Positions 24,067 through 36,520 of a stretch of DNA of 64,000 nt are shown piece by piece. The position numbers were made by a program, and so were the translations under genes. This stretch comes from Theobroma cacao (lineage: Eukaryota; Streptophyta; Magnoliopsida; Malvales; Malvaceae), in NCBI RefSeq assembly GCF_000208745.1, contig NC_030858.1:25036325-25100324 (forward strand), given 5' to 3'. Positions within the stretch are counted from its first letter, which is position 1; each line of letters begins with the position of its first letter. The notes below the pieces were generated by a model. That model was not told where the DNA came from, did not search any database, and worked only from the letters and a program-made list of their open reading frames with translations.

Positions 24067-27000
24067 TATCCTCCAAAGAAGATTTCAAATCTACATCACA
24101 CGAATCACTTTAAGAAGATGTTGGGTTAGTACTCCCTTTTATGCTCTCATTATCACCACCTTCATTGCTCCATTCACTGCTGTTTATTGTACATTCATTC
24201 CCAATATCTTTGAGAAAAAGTTGATGATGCATTCAGTTTTGGGGATGGCAATAGGTATCCTTTAACTAGATACCCACTAGCACCTTTTAACTAGATACCC
24301 ATAGGCATCCGATCTGATTATATAGGGTTTGAGTCATTTATTCAAGTTTGGGACAGGTACAAGTAGAAATTTTACTATCCATTTCAGGTTTGAATAGGGT
24401 ATGAGTATCACCCCTTAAATACCTAATACCTACCTAAACAATACAATTGGATAGCCAAAAGCTTTGCTAATTTAACCAAATCCATATTCTAATATTATAT
24501 AAAAAAGAATTATATTTTTCCCACTTAATTAAAGATATATATTGTTTTGTTTTTGTCTCTAACCCTAACATATTCTTCTCTTTTCTTTTTTTTCTACAGC
24601 CTCTCTTTTATTCTCCTTCGATTTTTTCTTTCCATCCTCCATCAGCTTCTCCTCTTACTATGTTCTTCTCCTTCCTTTTGTTTCTTTCCATCCTTAATCA
24701 CTTCTACTTTCAATGTTTTCTCCTCTTTCTTTTTTTTCAAAATTTTGTTTCTTTCTATTCCTAGTGCTGCTTCTTCTCTCTCTACTTTCTATAAAATCTT
24801 TTCTTTTTTCTTTTTATTCTTCCTTTTCTTCTTTCTTTCTTTCTCTTACGTCTCAATAAGGTATCACACCTAGTACAATTTTTTTTTTTACTTTTTAAAT
24901 TTTAAGTAAACATACAAAAAAAATCTTGGAATTTAAAATTTGTTTTTTCAAAAATTGTGATTTGACTGTTGGTTGCAATTATTTGTGAGTTTGGGCATTG
25001 AGTGTGATACTGGCAAGGAAAGGAGAAAAAGATTGAGGGTTGAGAAAGAAAAAAGAATTTGGAAGTAATAAACGGGTATTTAACATGTTCGAATCTTTGA
25101 CCTATAATTTTAAAGTATTAGTGTACAGATTCGAGTAATATTTTTAAATTTATTTAAATAATTATAGGGTTCAGATATCTTATAATTTAATAGGGTTAAA
25201 GGTTGAGTACTTAAAAAGTAGCAAGTACTCTACTTGTTAACATCCCTATCCCTTCAACAACTCCATTAATTTATTTTACATCGGAAGTAAAACAAGCTGA
25301 AGACATTCTGTTAAGCTCACAACTGATAATCTGAGGAGAAACATATTCACTCATATCAGGATTCAAGTGTTTCTTTTACCTACTATGCTCACTATTTTCT
25401 CTATCAGGATCCTATTTCCCTTTTAAGGCATTTCCCACCAGATTTAGTAAATGCAATACCATTTTCATGAGATAGTTTATGGTGGGGAGTAAGCCGTTGC
25501 TTTCGAGGACGTTTATAGCCATTTGGAAAAATGGATGTTGGAATTTGATTTCTATGGACATATGATATAGAGATTTCCATCCCGGGTTTCCAAAACATCT
25601 ACATGCTTACTAGATGCCAAATTCATCAATGGACCTTGGTATATCAAACTGCTAACCTTTTTGAACTACTTCCCCATGTTTCCTTTGTAAACCCATAAAA
25701 CAGGCATAATGGGCAAGTGCCTTAAATGCATCTACATACTCATGAGGATAAGGACGGCATTGGAACTTCCCATAAGTACCTCACTCAATCATCAAAGTCA
25801 ACTACCTTAGCCAGGATTCCACCTAACCTTTCCAAGCACGTAAGTTATCAGCATCAGCTGCAACAATATCAACCTACAATTAGTCTTTGTAGCTTTCGAA
25901 GGGCGTATAAGGCACAAACAAAGCACTCCACACTCTATTCAGTTGAATCTCCTCACAAATGTTGTTACCATATTGGAACTGCTCCATCATGACTTGAAGG
26001 GTGCTTGTGGACACATTATACCTATCATTCATGCATGGATAAGTAGGTGTAATTATTGGCATATGATGAGTTCTATCACGAGGATTTTTACGAGGATCCC
26101 ATTTAAAAAATCCAAATTCATCTTCTTCAATTGCATAAAGCATAATTGGGTTTGGCCAACAGCACTACTTATAGACCTCAAAAAATCATGAAACAAGCAT
26201 ATCAGGAATTGCGTAAGGATAAAGCTGGCAAACTTGAGCTACAAGAAGAGCCAAAATTAACACCACCAAGAAATCCAGACACATTGGAATAAACACTAGG
26301 CCTTTTAGCTTAGAACTTCAAACATAGAAGTGTTGTGCAAAAATGCTCAACATTTGAAACTACTTTCAAAATTTGATCTACAGCCTGATGCCCATTAAGA
26401 ATTCAAACAGTAGGCTCATCAACATTGTAAAATACCAACACATCAGAGACATCAACATCTTGGGGCACAACCAAAAGACAAATTCTTGCGTAAAGAAGGT
26501 CGATTGATATTCCATCAAACTTAAGCTTCAGTACAGGGACACGAGCATCTAGAACTAGTTGTAACCCTATAACTTCTTCCTTTTCTGCCAAGGAGTTGTG
26601 CAATACAAAGAAGAAATCATGCTCTTGGTTCACATAGGATGTTCGCACACATAAAGCGTCTATGTTAAAACCAAGTCCATATACCCCAAGCCGACAAGAG
26701 CAAAAAAAATAAAAATAACTACATTTGCATATTCTACCATCTGATCTTTGTAACCCCTCAAAGGAGTAATCAAATTTGTTACAATATCTTGAATTCGACT
26801 GAGAACTTCTCTCTTTGCAGGTTCTTCTTTGCTCTCATAAACCCTAGCTTCCATAAAAAACATTTTCAATTCTCGGCTTGTTTGTATATCAACTTTGGTG
26901 GGACCTTGGGCTGATTTGATCGTGTGGAGGAGGTTGCAATCAACCAAGGTGAAGGAACCAACTGCCACCGACCAATGCTAGTGAAGGAATCGACCAAACT

Positions 27001-27443
27001 GGGACCAACCATAATCAGTCGGTTATAAGGTCAGTTGTGCAACAGAGTGATGCGAGGCAGGCAGGCTTGGGGACGAGGTGTGACTGGTGCGACAAGGGGG
27101 AATGAAGATTTGGGAGTTAAGGTTGCAACAGGTGCGGGGCAAGAGTTATAGGGAATTAATGAGGAAGGGTAAATATGTAGTTCCCTCTATATATAAATAT
27201 AATTTATAAAAAGGTCGATTATTTTTTCGATGTCGAGAGAAAAGGTTACCTGCAGACGACCAAACCGAACAACCATGGTAGCTACCACCCTCAGCTGACA
27301 TCACAATCAACGTCCCATGTGATTTTGGCCGACCGGTGCTCAATCATAATGGGACCTACCATTGATATCGGCTTTGTTACACCGTCTTGCTTCACTGGGG
27401 CTGCCAGTGACGGTGGCGAGCCACTGAATCCCTCTGAGCTCAT
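24067..27443 (-). pseudogene. Nuclear poly(A) polymerase retro-pseudogene, interrupted and truncated
   Basis: Minus-strand similarity to plant nuclear poly(A) polymerase (PAPS), which adds poly(A) to pre-mRNA. In order: N-terminus MSSEGFSGSPPSL and GVTKPISMVGP (27443-27340); YESKEEPAKRE and LRGYKDQMVE (~26840-26740); the nucleotidyltransferase region VPVLKLKFDGISIDLLYA (~26530); MPIITPTYPCMNDRYNVSTS (~26050); the C-terminal RNA-binding region MFWKPGMEIS and PNGYKRPRKQRL (~25600-25500); tail pieces INSSEWSNEGGDNES (~24190). Coding blocks run on without recognisable introns, although plant PAPS genes have several, which suggests a retrocopy. There are many stops; the catalytic region near 26670 is broken (LT*TLCV). 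Sequence without similarity lies at ~26960-27340 and ~24241-25254. The 3' end is cut by copia-0. Confidence 0.8.
24241..25254. repeat. AT-rich insertion-like block inside the pseudogene
   Basis: About 1 kb that interrupts the poly(A) polymerase similarity. The ends read GGGGATGGCAATAGG (left) and, reverse-complemented, GGGATAGGGATGTTAAC (right), resembling hAT-type MITE ends, but no convincing 8-bp duplication was found. It contains a long pyrimidine tract (24545-24850, mainly TTCTT/TTTCT) that gives a spurious ORF. Confidence 0.4.
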
Positions 27444-28321
27444 CGTCCATCTCTTTATCTATCACTTAACCGCAAAAAAGAAAATCTTATTCTAAATGGA
27501 AAATTATAAAAGTGATCTTGATTCTTTAACGGCTCAACAGCAAAAACTTGAACTTTGGACGAAAAACCAAAAACAAAAATGATCAAGCAAAATCTAAGAA
27601 CAGAAATTGAAGGAAAATTCTTTTAAGAAGGAAAACAAAGACCCAAAATTTGAAGAAAACAGAAGATAGTAGATTACATTATACGATTATACCGTATCAT
27701 ATTACAACAAAAATAATCATATCGTTATTAAAGCTTTATTTTATGTGAAGGTGCAATAATTTTCAACTTGCAAAAATATTTTGTACCAAACATGTTTTAT
27801 GTTTTCATGTTTTAAATACAAGCATGCAGGCAAGGATGGCAAATAAATTGTCAAATTCTGAGACAAAAAGGTTTCTAAATTGCCACTAGTCAAAGCATCA
27901 GCAAGCAATTTCCCGGCATTGGGGTTTGCCTATGGACAACGTTTCATCAGAAAAAGAAAAGGGAACAAAAGGAGAGGCTTTGGGATTGCCAGAAAGCTCC
28001 AAAGTGCTAAGAATATAGTCCTGCGGGTCTTTTGGGGTTGGAAGTTCTGCTAAAGGGAACTTTCAAGCTTAGAGCTGAAGCCTAAGAAGAAGATGAAGAA
28101 GAACTCCATCATTATCAACTCAGCAAAAATAATTGCCTTCAACGCACATCTCATGGCAGAAATCAGTGCATTGCTTTCTCTCATTTCCAGCCCTCATTGC
28201 CCAGTTGTAAAGTACAACAACAACAGCAGATGAGCATAATTTTCCTGTTGATAATTCTAACATGTACACCTTACAGACTGGATACATACAATGAAGGTAA
28301 CCTTACATCTTAAAATGTATT
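27444..28321. other. Intergenic, no gene recognised
   Basis: Lies between the 5' end of the poly(A) polymerase pseudogene and the stop codon of the plastid-protein gene. It contains AT-rich sequence and, at its right end, presumably the 3' UTR of the latter gene. No coding or repeat structure was recognised. Confidence 0.5.
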
Positions 28322-31300
28322 TTAAACAGAAGGAGCAGATCTTAGAACCCTCTCCAGTTTCTCAGCCTTGACATAATCTTTTTCGGTGAGAGGCCCTGCA
28401 GGAAATGGGGTAATTTCCACTGTAAGGTGGGGAGTAGGAAGCTCATCAAACAGAGCTCTAACATTATTGCAGCACACACTTTCCCCATGAGCACTCTCCC
28501 TCCTGATTTGACAACCCTGCAAACAATTGACAGTTTCTAAAACATGTGATTCCAAGCCACCTCCAAAATATGGACATAAAACTGAATAACAAGAAAAAGG
28601 TACTGATAAATCTGCTGTTCTATTACCTTGTGGGAAGTGGCATCAGTAAAATGATCATCATCTGACAGTAGGAATGCAACTGCTTTTAGTAGTCGCCGCC
28701 CTTCTGATTTGGAAGGAACCCTGTAGTTCCTTTTAAGTGTACCTTTTGTGGTTGGATGCCATTTACTGACCAATTTTCTCTTGTCAGCTGCTTCCTTGTC
28801 TACAAGCAGAACAGAGCTAGAATTATTCCTTGCAAGGAAAGCAATGCACTGATTTGAGATTATATTAGCAACAAAAATGACAACAGAAGTAAGCAAATAA
28901 TAATGACCTGGTTTTATAAATCTTCAAGAATTAAAGCACTAAAAGCCCCAAATCAATAATTCAGTTACACAGAATGATTGCATGTAGATTACAAAAGATA
29001 CATAAATACAGCTAGGGATACAATAAAAGATCCATACAACGAATTGGAATTAGAATATGGTATTACAATTAGACTACATATGAAATTACATTGTGCATTA
29101 ACTGTTGAATATTCAGTATTTCATTCTGCAAGAGGGAAAGACAAGAACAATTAAAGTAGATCCTATCAGGAATAAATCCAAACAATGCCCTTCAGTTTAC
29201 TTCCCTCACTAACTATAAAGTTCGTCCTTCAGAGAATATGTTTGTTACCAAAAATTTAGAACTAAGCTATAAATAACACAACATAAGAATTAAGACCTCA
29301 TCGATAGACCATGAAGAAATTCAACAGGAGAAAGCTCTAAGCTATTTTCCTGAAAACAATAACAAATTTATTTTTAAAAACAAAAATCTACACAATAAAA
29401 ATTTTTATAGAGTCAGTGCTCCAAATAGTTTTAAGCACACGACACTTTGACGATTTAACCCCACTTATAAGTTCCTCAGGAATTATAGAAACTTAATTAC
29501 TGCCAAGTGCCTTTAACCCCACTTATATTAGTTCACAACTCAAAGCAAATAAGGCATGGGATTGGAAACCTTTTATCTATTACAAAAATAACTCGTTATG
29601 AGATGCCTGCTCACTGAGAAATTAACTACAAAGATAAGCTTATCTTCTTTGTAGCTTGAAGTGGAATAGAACTCAGGCAGCCTTGAAGTTCGTTAAGTTT
29701 TGCGATACCTTTCACAACTGCAAACACAAAGCAGAGTCTAACATATAAAATCAAGTTAACACCTATCTATTCTAAATGATTCCCCTATCAGCCACCTAGG
29801 AAGTACAGTTATGGCAGGACACAGCAATAAAACCAATATTCTTTTATATATATATTTTGGGTAAAAAATTCAATGTGAATGTAAATATTGATACTTTTTT
29901 CATTCAAATATAATCAATTTCTTCACAAGGCGCTCTTGTCATTCAAAATTCAATAAAACAAAAATTTATGTGAAAAATATAACAAGGGTAAAGTAGATAT
30001 GCAATGGAAAGGCCATGGATCAATGACCATATAACATATTATTATCTTTTCTGGGGTTCAAAATCTTGATTTTATTGATGGGTTGATCTGGGTTTTTCCC
30101 TCTGATTGTTGATTCCAAATTTGAGAAAGAAAATGTGAAAAAAAACCCTCAACCGAGTGTCCAGACGTGTCTTGACCATGTTCGATTTTTATCTTTTTTT
30201 ACTGTCCCCACATGTCCGACACGTTTCCGCCTTGTCAGAGGCATGCCTTTGTCAGACACCTGTTCGACACTGGTTTGCAGGGGTACATGGCATGTCTGTG
30301 CTTCATGGTCAGCCACAATATGGTCTAAAATATCTAGCATTTATAATGGCTAAGTATGTATCTGTAATTGGCTATTGGGGCACAAGAATAAGCGTGTACA
30401 ACCTTTCATTTTCAATGCACTTAGAAACAACAAGACAATGACAACAAATGAAGCCTTTTCACACATTTGTAAACAAAATTTAATTACTAACTCTTTCTGC
30501 AAGTTTATAGTTATTAGCATTCCTTCTCTACCTTTATGACGGACCATGAAAAAAATGGACTTAAAGCTGAACTCCTTAGTGTTATGATAAGAAATCTTTG
30601 GTGCATTGATGAAGAATGGTGGAACAGTGTGTTATATTAATCTAAAAATGGTTGTCCTACTGTGTTCAGCAAAACATTGTTTTTTATTTTTCCCATACGC
30701 AGCTATTATCCAAAAATTATTACCATTAAATTTCATATCTTGAACATTAAAACAAGTTGAACAATTAACTTGATATCTTAATAATACATTCTCAATAAAT
30801 AAATAAAAAAAAAGATAACAATAAAAGCTTCTGATAACTTCTACCAACAATTTCACCACACACAAAATATTCAGCCAAAAATTCTTCATAAATATGTTTA
30901 ACCAATTGCACAGAGATCTTAATAATGAACTCTCTCAAATCTCCAAGTGAGTTATATACAATCAATCTGGCTATTTCTTTCACAATAAACTCAGCCTATC
31001 ATGACATTTTTTTTTTCATTCAACTTTCATATCCCAAATGTTAAGAAATTAAACAATTTTATCTATATGTTGATCTTACATTTCCAAATCTTATCAACAT
31101 CCCTGAGAGAGGAAATGAAGAAAATGGAGTGTCAATGGAAAAAAGAGATCGGACAAAGAAAGACCAAAAACCTGGTTTCCCTTGTATATTCTCCAACCAC
31201 TTAGAGAACCCCAAATCACCAGACTCACCAATAGTACCACCACTCTCCAGACCTAACCAAAAAATAATAATAACAAATAATCAAAACCCAAAAGGAATCA

Positions 31301-31640
31301 GCATTTGAGAAACAATGAAGACTCAATCATGATAAATAAATGTGTAACCTGAGACAAGTGGGTTAGCCTGAGATCCAGCTAAACCAGCCTTCAATAGTGC
31401 ATAGTAAATGCAAAGCCTGCCAGCCCACAGCACTGGAGCCTCAAGCAGGGAAGCACATATTCCAGTAGCATTCCTTGGTGACAGCTTGAGTAACGTTTTG
31501 CTGGTGGGTTGAGTATTAAAAATTGGGAAAAGGGTTTTGGGAAGTAAAAAGGAGGGTTTTAGAGGGTTTAAGTTGGTGTGAATTTTGGAGTGGAAAGTCG
31601 ATGATGAAATGAAGCTGCTTTGTACAAGAGAGAGTAGCAT
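28322..31640 (-). CDS. Conserved plant protein, probably plastid-targeted; four exons
   Basis: Reconstructed as exons 31640-31349, 31252-31172, 28799-28627 and 28516-28322: 741 nt, 246 residues, with GT..AG introns and matching phases (1, 1, 0). The N-terminus (MLLSLVQSSFISSSTFHSK..., Ser/Thr/Pro/Leu-rich, few acidic residues) looks like a chloroplast transit peptide. A hydrophobic stretch follows (APVLWAGRLCIYYALLKAGL), then a basic segment (KWHPTTKGTLKRNYRVPSK) and a C-terminal part with RRESAHGESVCCNN and PTPHLTVEITPFPAGPLTE, ending RVLRSAPSV. The start chosen is the first ATG giving a transit-like N-terminus. I do not recognise a named family. The frame is open throughout, so the gene appears intact. 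The second intron is long (2.37 kb) and holds a possible alternative terminal exon. Confidence 0.8.
29626..29717 (-). other. Possible alternative last exon of the plastid-protein gene
   Basis: Within intron 2, a TTTGCAG acceptor at 29718-29724 is followed by an open frame in the right phase for exon 2. It would add VVKGIAKLNELQGCLSS and about 13 more residues, ending at a TAG at 29626. This would give a short isoform lacking exons 3 and 4. Based on splice-site and phase fit only. Confidence 0.25.
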
Positions 31641-32301
31641 TTCTGAATTTCTTGGCTGGGTTTTTGCCTTTGAACTGCTCAATGGAAAGGAGAGAGAGAG
31701 ATTGCTTTGCTGATTGCTATCCAGGTAGTGTGATGCAATTTCAAAGCTAGAAAAGATGTCGTTTTTCCGTTTGTTTCTGGTTTTTCTACGAAAGATGCAG
31801 CAGCGGATATTGGGTTTTCATAGTTGATGACTTGATCAAGAGAAATAAGAGGATAGATGGAGGAATTGGTTATTAGTTTGGATTTATCGTAGGGAAGAAA
31901 GGAATGGAAATGGAGGCATTTAGGCATATGGAATGGAGGAAGTGGAACCCACTGTAGATATATTGCGGGCTTTGCCAAATGTCGTCGACTGCCTGGTGAA
32001 ATTGACTCTCCTCTTTCCATCTTATCCCAATCCCATAATAATATCGGGGGAGAATTTTTTTAGCTCTTAAAGTAACATATTTTTATAAATAACTTTTGAA
32101 ATAATTTTAACTGTTTTTAATCATCAAAATAGATTTTGAAATAAAAATATCTTTAATGAGTCATCTTCGTTAGCATGCATTCTAAAAACAGGTAAAAAAT
32201 AAAAAAATAAATATATAAAGAATTTTACGAACATCTATTTTTGTACAAAAACATCTTCTTTTTTTTTTTGCGAAGGTTGAATAAAATGTTTGAAATCCTT
32301 A
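31641..32301. other. Upstream region of the plastid-protein gene
   Basis: Contains the presumed 5' UTR and promoter of the minus-strand gene (31641-~32040), then AT-rich sequence to 32301. An open frame at 31679-32020 is not supported by any similarity. No specific promoter element was assigned. Confidence 0.4.
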
Positions 32302-32482
32302 GCTGCGAGGCAAAAAAGGAGAAGCTTAAAAGAGAAAAGAGCCTCTGGTGGCACGAAGTAAACGTGCACTGTCACTACTTTAGTTGATGAGTTGTCGAGC
32401 CCTGAGTTGATGGACGAAGGGGACGACCATGATCAAGGCAGTGAATAGCCGGTAAGGACAGTTCTAACGGTTTTGTGTTCTC
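32302..32482 (+). repeat. Displaced copy of an internal segment of the Ulp1 gene
   Basis: 181 bp nearly identical to 35161-35341, which lies in the middle of the DUF1985/Ulp1 gene (shared 'agagcctctggtggcacgaa', 'gttgatgagttgtcgagcc'). Same orientation, isolated 1 kb left of the element head. It points to rearrangement or gene-fragment shuffling in the MULE. Confidence 0.7.
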
Positions 32483-32644
32483 GATCCAAACGAGGAATCG
32501 GTTGTGATGAATGGAAAGCTTGGCTAATAATGTGAAATCAGAAATCCTTGATACGGTGATGAATTGAAGGGAGAAAAATGTGAATCCAAAGCAGGAAATG
32601 GTCCTGCTATAACAAGCCATATGTGAGACGGCTGTGGCAAGGTA

Positions 32645-33110
32645 GAGTTTAAAGTTTGTGAAACGTCATGTTGGGAATGTGTGACACGCTAGCGTTCACA
32701 GTTGGTGAGACGTCATGGAGAGAATCTGTGACACGTCAAAGTTAAAAGTTGGTGACACGTCATAGTGGGAATCCGAGACACGCCAGCGTTCAGAGTTAGT
32801 GAGACGCCATGGAGGGAATTTATGACACACCAAAGTTCAGAGTTGGTGACACGGCATGGAGGGAATCTGTGACACGCCAGTGTTCAGAGTTCATGAGAGG
32901 CCATGGAGGGATTCTGTGACATGCCAGAGTTAAGAGTTGGTGACACGCCATGGAGGGAAGCTGTGACACTCCAGAGTTCAAAGTTGGTGACACGCCATGT
33001 TTAGAGTGTGTGACACGACATTGCTTGAAAAGCTGACACGCCATGGTCATAGTTTAGAGTGTGTGACAAGGCATTGCTTGAACAGCTGACACGTCATGGT
33101 TTGAAATAGA
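32645..33110. repeat. Tandem repeat class alpha (GTGACACGCCA)
   Basis: Degenerate array of ~28-30-bp half units, two per ~58-bp unit, each beginning GTGACACGCCA or GTGACACGTCA and continuing with 'tggagggaat' or 'gagttcagagttg'. It lies immediately left of the head of MULE copy A. A reverse-strand open frame here (~33050-32820) only reflects the repeat. Confidence 0.7.
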
Positions 33111-33589
33111 GAGAGGAAAAAAAAAGTGGGCAGTTAACGTGGCAATCATGGTAATCGTTTGGACTTCCACTAAATTAATTCCCCTTACTGAAACAAATAA
33201 ATAAGAATATTATAAGGCCATTTTTCATTTTAAACAGTTATTTTTCAGAATTTCTAACGTCTGTGTGATTCATTTCTCATTTTCACCGATACCGGAATGT
33301 TCGAGAAGGCTCTTTGTAAGCATAACGACACCACAACACCAGCAACAATTTCGGCTATGAGTGAAGAGGTCAGTGAGTCTCAAATTAAAACATTCTCGTG
33401 TTCGTTAATTTTTTACTTTTTTGCTGGGTTTGTTTGATATGTTCGTGTTTTTTGTTTTCTTTTGCAAATGTTGAGACTGTGTTTTCTTACTAGTTTGATG
33501 GTTTTTGGGGTTAAGTAGTAGTGGTTTTAGGGGTTTGGGTGTTTACCGTGTCACGCCATTATTATTATAGTTAGTTATTGGCGTGGCGT

Positions 33590-33870
33590 GTCAGCGTTAG
33601 CGTGTGACAACATTTGACTCGATATGCATGGCGTGTGACAACATTTGACTTGATATGCATGGAGTGTCACAACATTTGATTTGATATGCATGGCGTGTGA
33701 CAACATTTTACTTGATATGCATGGTGTGTCACAGCATTTACTTGATATGCATGGCATGTCATAACATTTTACTTGTTATGCATGGCGTGTCACAACATTT
33801 TGCTTGCTATGCATGGCGTGTCACAATATTTTGCTTGTTATGCATGGTGTTTCACAACATTTATTCCTTA
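33590..33870 (+). repeat. 31-bp tandem array 1 (GCATGGCGTGTCACAAC)
   Basis: About 8-9 copies of a 31-bp unit whose core is TGCATGGCGTGTCACAACA, the rest being T-rich (CATTTTACTTGTTA). It is preceded by a conserved ~120-bp flank that also precedes arrays 2 and 3. It sits between the putative first exon (ending MSEE at ~33368) and the next coding block of copy A, hence probably intronic. Confidence 0.8.
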
Positions 33871-36179
33871 TTTATGTCTTCAGTATACCTTGTTGCACAT
33901 TACGGCTTAACTCACTGGTGCATGTGTGCCATGTTTTACAGATTTAACGTAGACAGTATGAGGATCTTAACAGTTTACTGATCATGTCGAGGGAGAAGTG
34001 GGTGATCAACGTCACAATTAACACCCACTGTAAGTGGTCGCAGCTGCATTACATCACAAAGACTCTCCAACAAAAGGGGGAGTACGATGCAGTTAAGCGT
34101 ACGTGCTTCGAAATGCTCTTGGACGTCTATCCACAAGGGTACTTTTGCGTCGGTCTCTTGCACAGCATCATGATTCGCCGGATCACTAAGAGCCAATCAA
34201 TGGACCACGAGCTATGATTTGCCATTAGTAAGAGCAAGGCGCTGCTATCAAAGTAAGAGTTTTGCCTTATCACCGAGCTGAAGTTTGGTCCAATGCTTGA
34301 TGTGTTCAGACGATCGTACAAGGTTACTGCGGACGAAATTCATGCCAGATACTAGAACGGGCAGGAGAGCGTTAAGCTGCAGGCTTTGCTTGATACGTTC
34401 CGCGGGGGCAACTTCCAACGACCAAGAGACGCGACCAAGATGGCACTCGTCTTGATCGCGAATAACATTTTATTTGGTCAAGACTACTGTAGACGGGTGA
34501 CGCCTTGGTTACTGTCATTGGTGGAGGACATCGACGCTTGGAATGTCTTCCCATGAGGGCACTATGTTTGGAAGCTGACCTTGGACTACCTTTTGAAGGG
34601 GTTCGAAAGTGCCTGACTCAAGCATGACAAAGAAAACTCGGTTACGCTACAACATTTACAGATTCGCATGGGTGATACAGATAATATCACGTAACATTTT
34701 TCAGTTTCTTTTAGAAAAAATAATTTATGGCTGCACTCGTTTATGACTTACAGTCTGATAATGGTTACATTTGACTTGCAGTTCTGGGTAATGGAGGCAA
34801 TTTCGACCCTTTGAAAAATAGTTGCCCCTTCTGGTCCGAAGGACAATGTCTACCCACAAATGTACAAATGAGATTGCAATCAGAAGCCAAAAGACTTCTA
34901 CAAGGCATTTCAGAAGTTAGAGTCATCTAAGCATGTGAGTGAACAGCTGCTAATATTTGCTTTGTAATTGTATAATAATTTTCCCTACTCGATAATCATA
35001 ACATTTTATTTGTTTATTTACAGTTGTAGGCACTGGAGACATTGGAACCCACCACAGATGAGGCCCTCCGAGAGTATTTTGTGGACCTTGATGTCTCGTT
35101 ATCGAAGGGTCACGGGTACGTGCCAATAGGGCACATGGAGGATCGGTTGGATTGGAGCTTAGGTGCAAGGCAAAAATGAGAAGCTTGAAAGGGAAAAGAG
35201 CCTCTGGTGGCACGAAGCGGATGCCCACCGCCGCTGCTTTAGTTGATGAGTTGTCGAGCCTTGAGTTGATGGACGAAGGGGACGACCATGGTCAAAGCAG
35301 TGAATAGCCGATAAGGACAGTTCTAACGGTTTTGTGTTCTCTAATTCCATATGTGATTATTGAATAACATATCTGTGTTTGAAGTTGGACCATGCGACGG
35401 CAGCTCCAGAATCACCCACCGATCCTCCTCAAACTCACAGTGGAAACGACCCGTTGATAAGATCGGTTCTAATGGTTTATGTTCTACATTTCCACATATG
35501 TTTATCGAGTAACAAGGTAATTTCTGTTATTACAGTTTACGAAAGCGACGATAGGTCCTCAAGCACCTATCGGTCCAATTCCATCACAGACTGCTAACGA
35601 GCCGCCGATAAGGATATTAAAGTTGTAACAATTAATGTTCAACAATTCCATACATGATTATTGAATAACATAGTTATATTTGTTATTGCAGTTTACGGAA
35701 GCGACGACAGGTCGTCAAGCACAGATCGGTCTGGCTCCACCACAGACTGCTAACAAGCCATCGGTAAGGATATTAAAGTTGTAACGGTTAATGTTCAACA
35801 ATTCCATATATGATTATTGAATAACACAGTTATATATGTTATTGTAGTTGACCCAGTCGAGAGGAGTCAATGATGGAGCAGTACTACTCGCTAGCTCCGA
35901 CGGATCATGCGCAAGCATGAAAAAAGGATGTTAGAGCTGAAGGCTTCACTTCAGTCATTGACTCTAGCAATGCAAACGCTTGAGGACCGTATCGTTGCTT
36001 GGATTCTTGATGGCCTTAAATCACAAGTATGTTTCTATCTTCGCTTGTATTTTGGTGGTTTATGTTTAGCAACTGCTTAGATTGTGTTTTCTTGCTGGTT
36101 TGATGGTTTTTGGGATTAAGTGGTAGTGGTTTAATTGGTTTTTGGTGATTAGTGAGTCAGGACATTTGTATTATAGTTA

Positions 36180-36520
36180 GTTATTGACGTGTCAACATTA
36201 GCGTGTGACAACATTTGACTTGATATGCATGGCGTGTCGAAACATTTTACTTGTTATGCATGGCGTGTCATAACGTTTAACTTGTTATGCATGGCGTGTC
36301 AGAACATTTTGCTTGTTATTCTTGGCGTGTCACAACATTTTGCTTGTTATGCATGGCGTGTCACAACGTTTAACTTGTTATCCATGGCGTGTCACAACGT
36401 TTAACTGTTATCCATAACGTGCCACAATGTTTTACTTGTTATGCATGGTGTGTCACAACATTTTACTTGTTACTTGTTATGCATGGCGTGTCACAACATT
36501 TTACAACATTTTATGGTTTG
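36180..36520 (+). repeat. 31-bp tandem array 2
   Basis: About ten copies of the same 31-bp unit as array 1, with the same upstream flank (36060-36180 resembles 33475-33590). It lies between coding blocks ending near 36025 and starting at 36563, so it is inside an intron of the Ulp1 gene. This intron-like segment appears to have been copied together with its array. Confidence 0.8.

Noticed and set aside
24547..24873. 108-residue Phe/Ser/Leu-rich ORF
   Set aside because: It is a translation of a TTC/TCT pyrimidine tract inside an insertion-like block.
27146..27343. Minus-strand ORF MSTGRPKSHG...
   Set aside because: Lies within the unmatched block of the poly(A) polymerase pseudogene and overlaps its N-terminal exon in another frame.
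30135..30441. Overlapping small ORFs on both strands
   Set aside because: They lie inside the long second intron of the plastid-protein gene. No motif and no splice logic.
31679..32020. Minus-strand ORF upstream of the plastid-protein gene (MERGESISPGS...)
   Set aside because: It lies in the promoter/5' UTR region, has no family resemblance, and does not connect in frame with exon 1.
33575..33981. Open frames across the 31-bp arrays (also 39318-39980 and 54533-54788) encoding Cys/His/Tyr-rich repeats
   Set aside because: The frames arise because a 31-bp unit without stops reads as a 31-codon cycle. Arrays are intron-like and the frames lack any domain.
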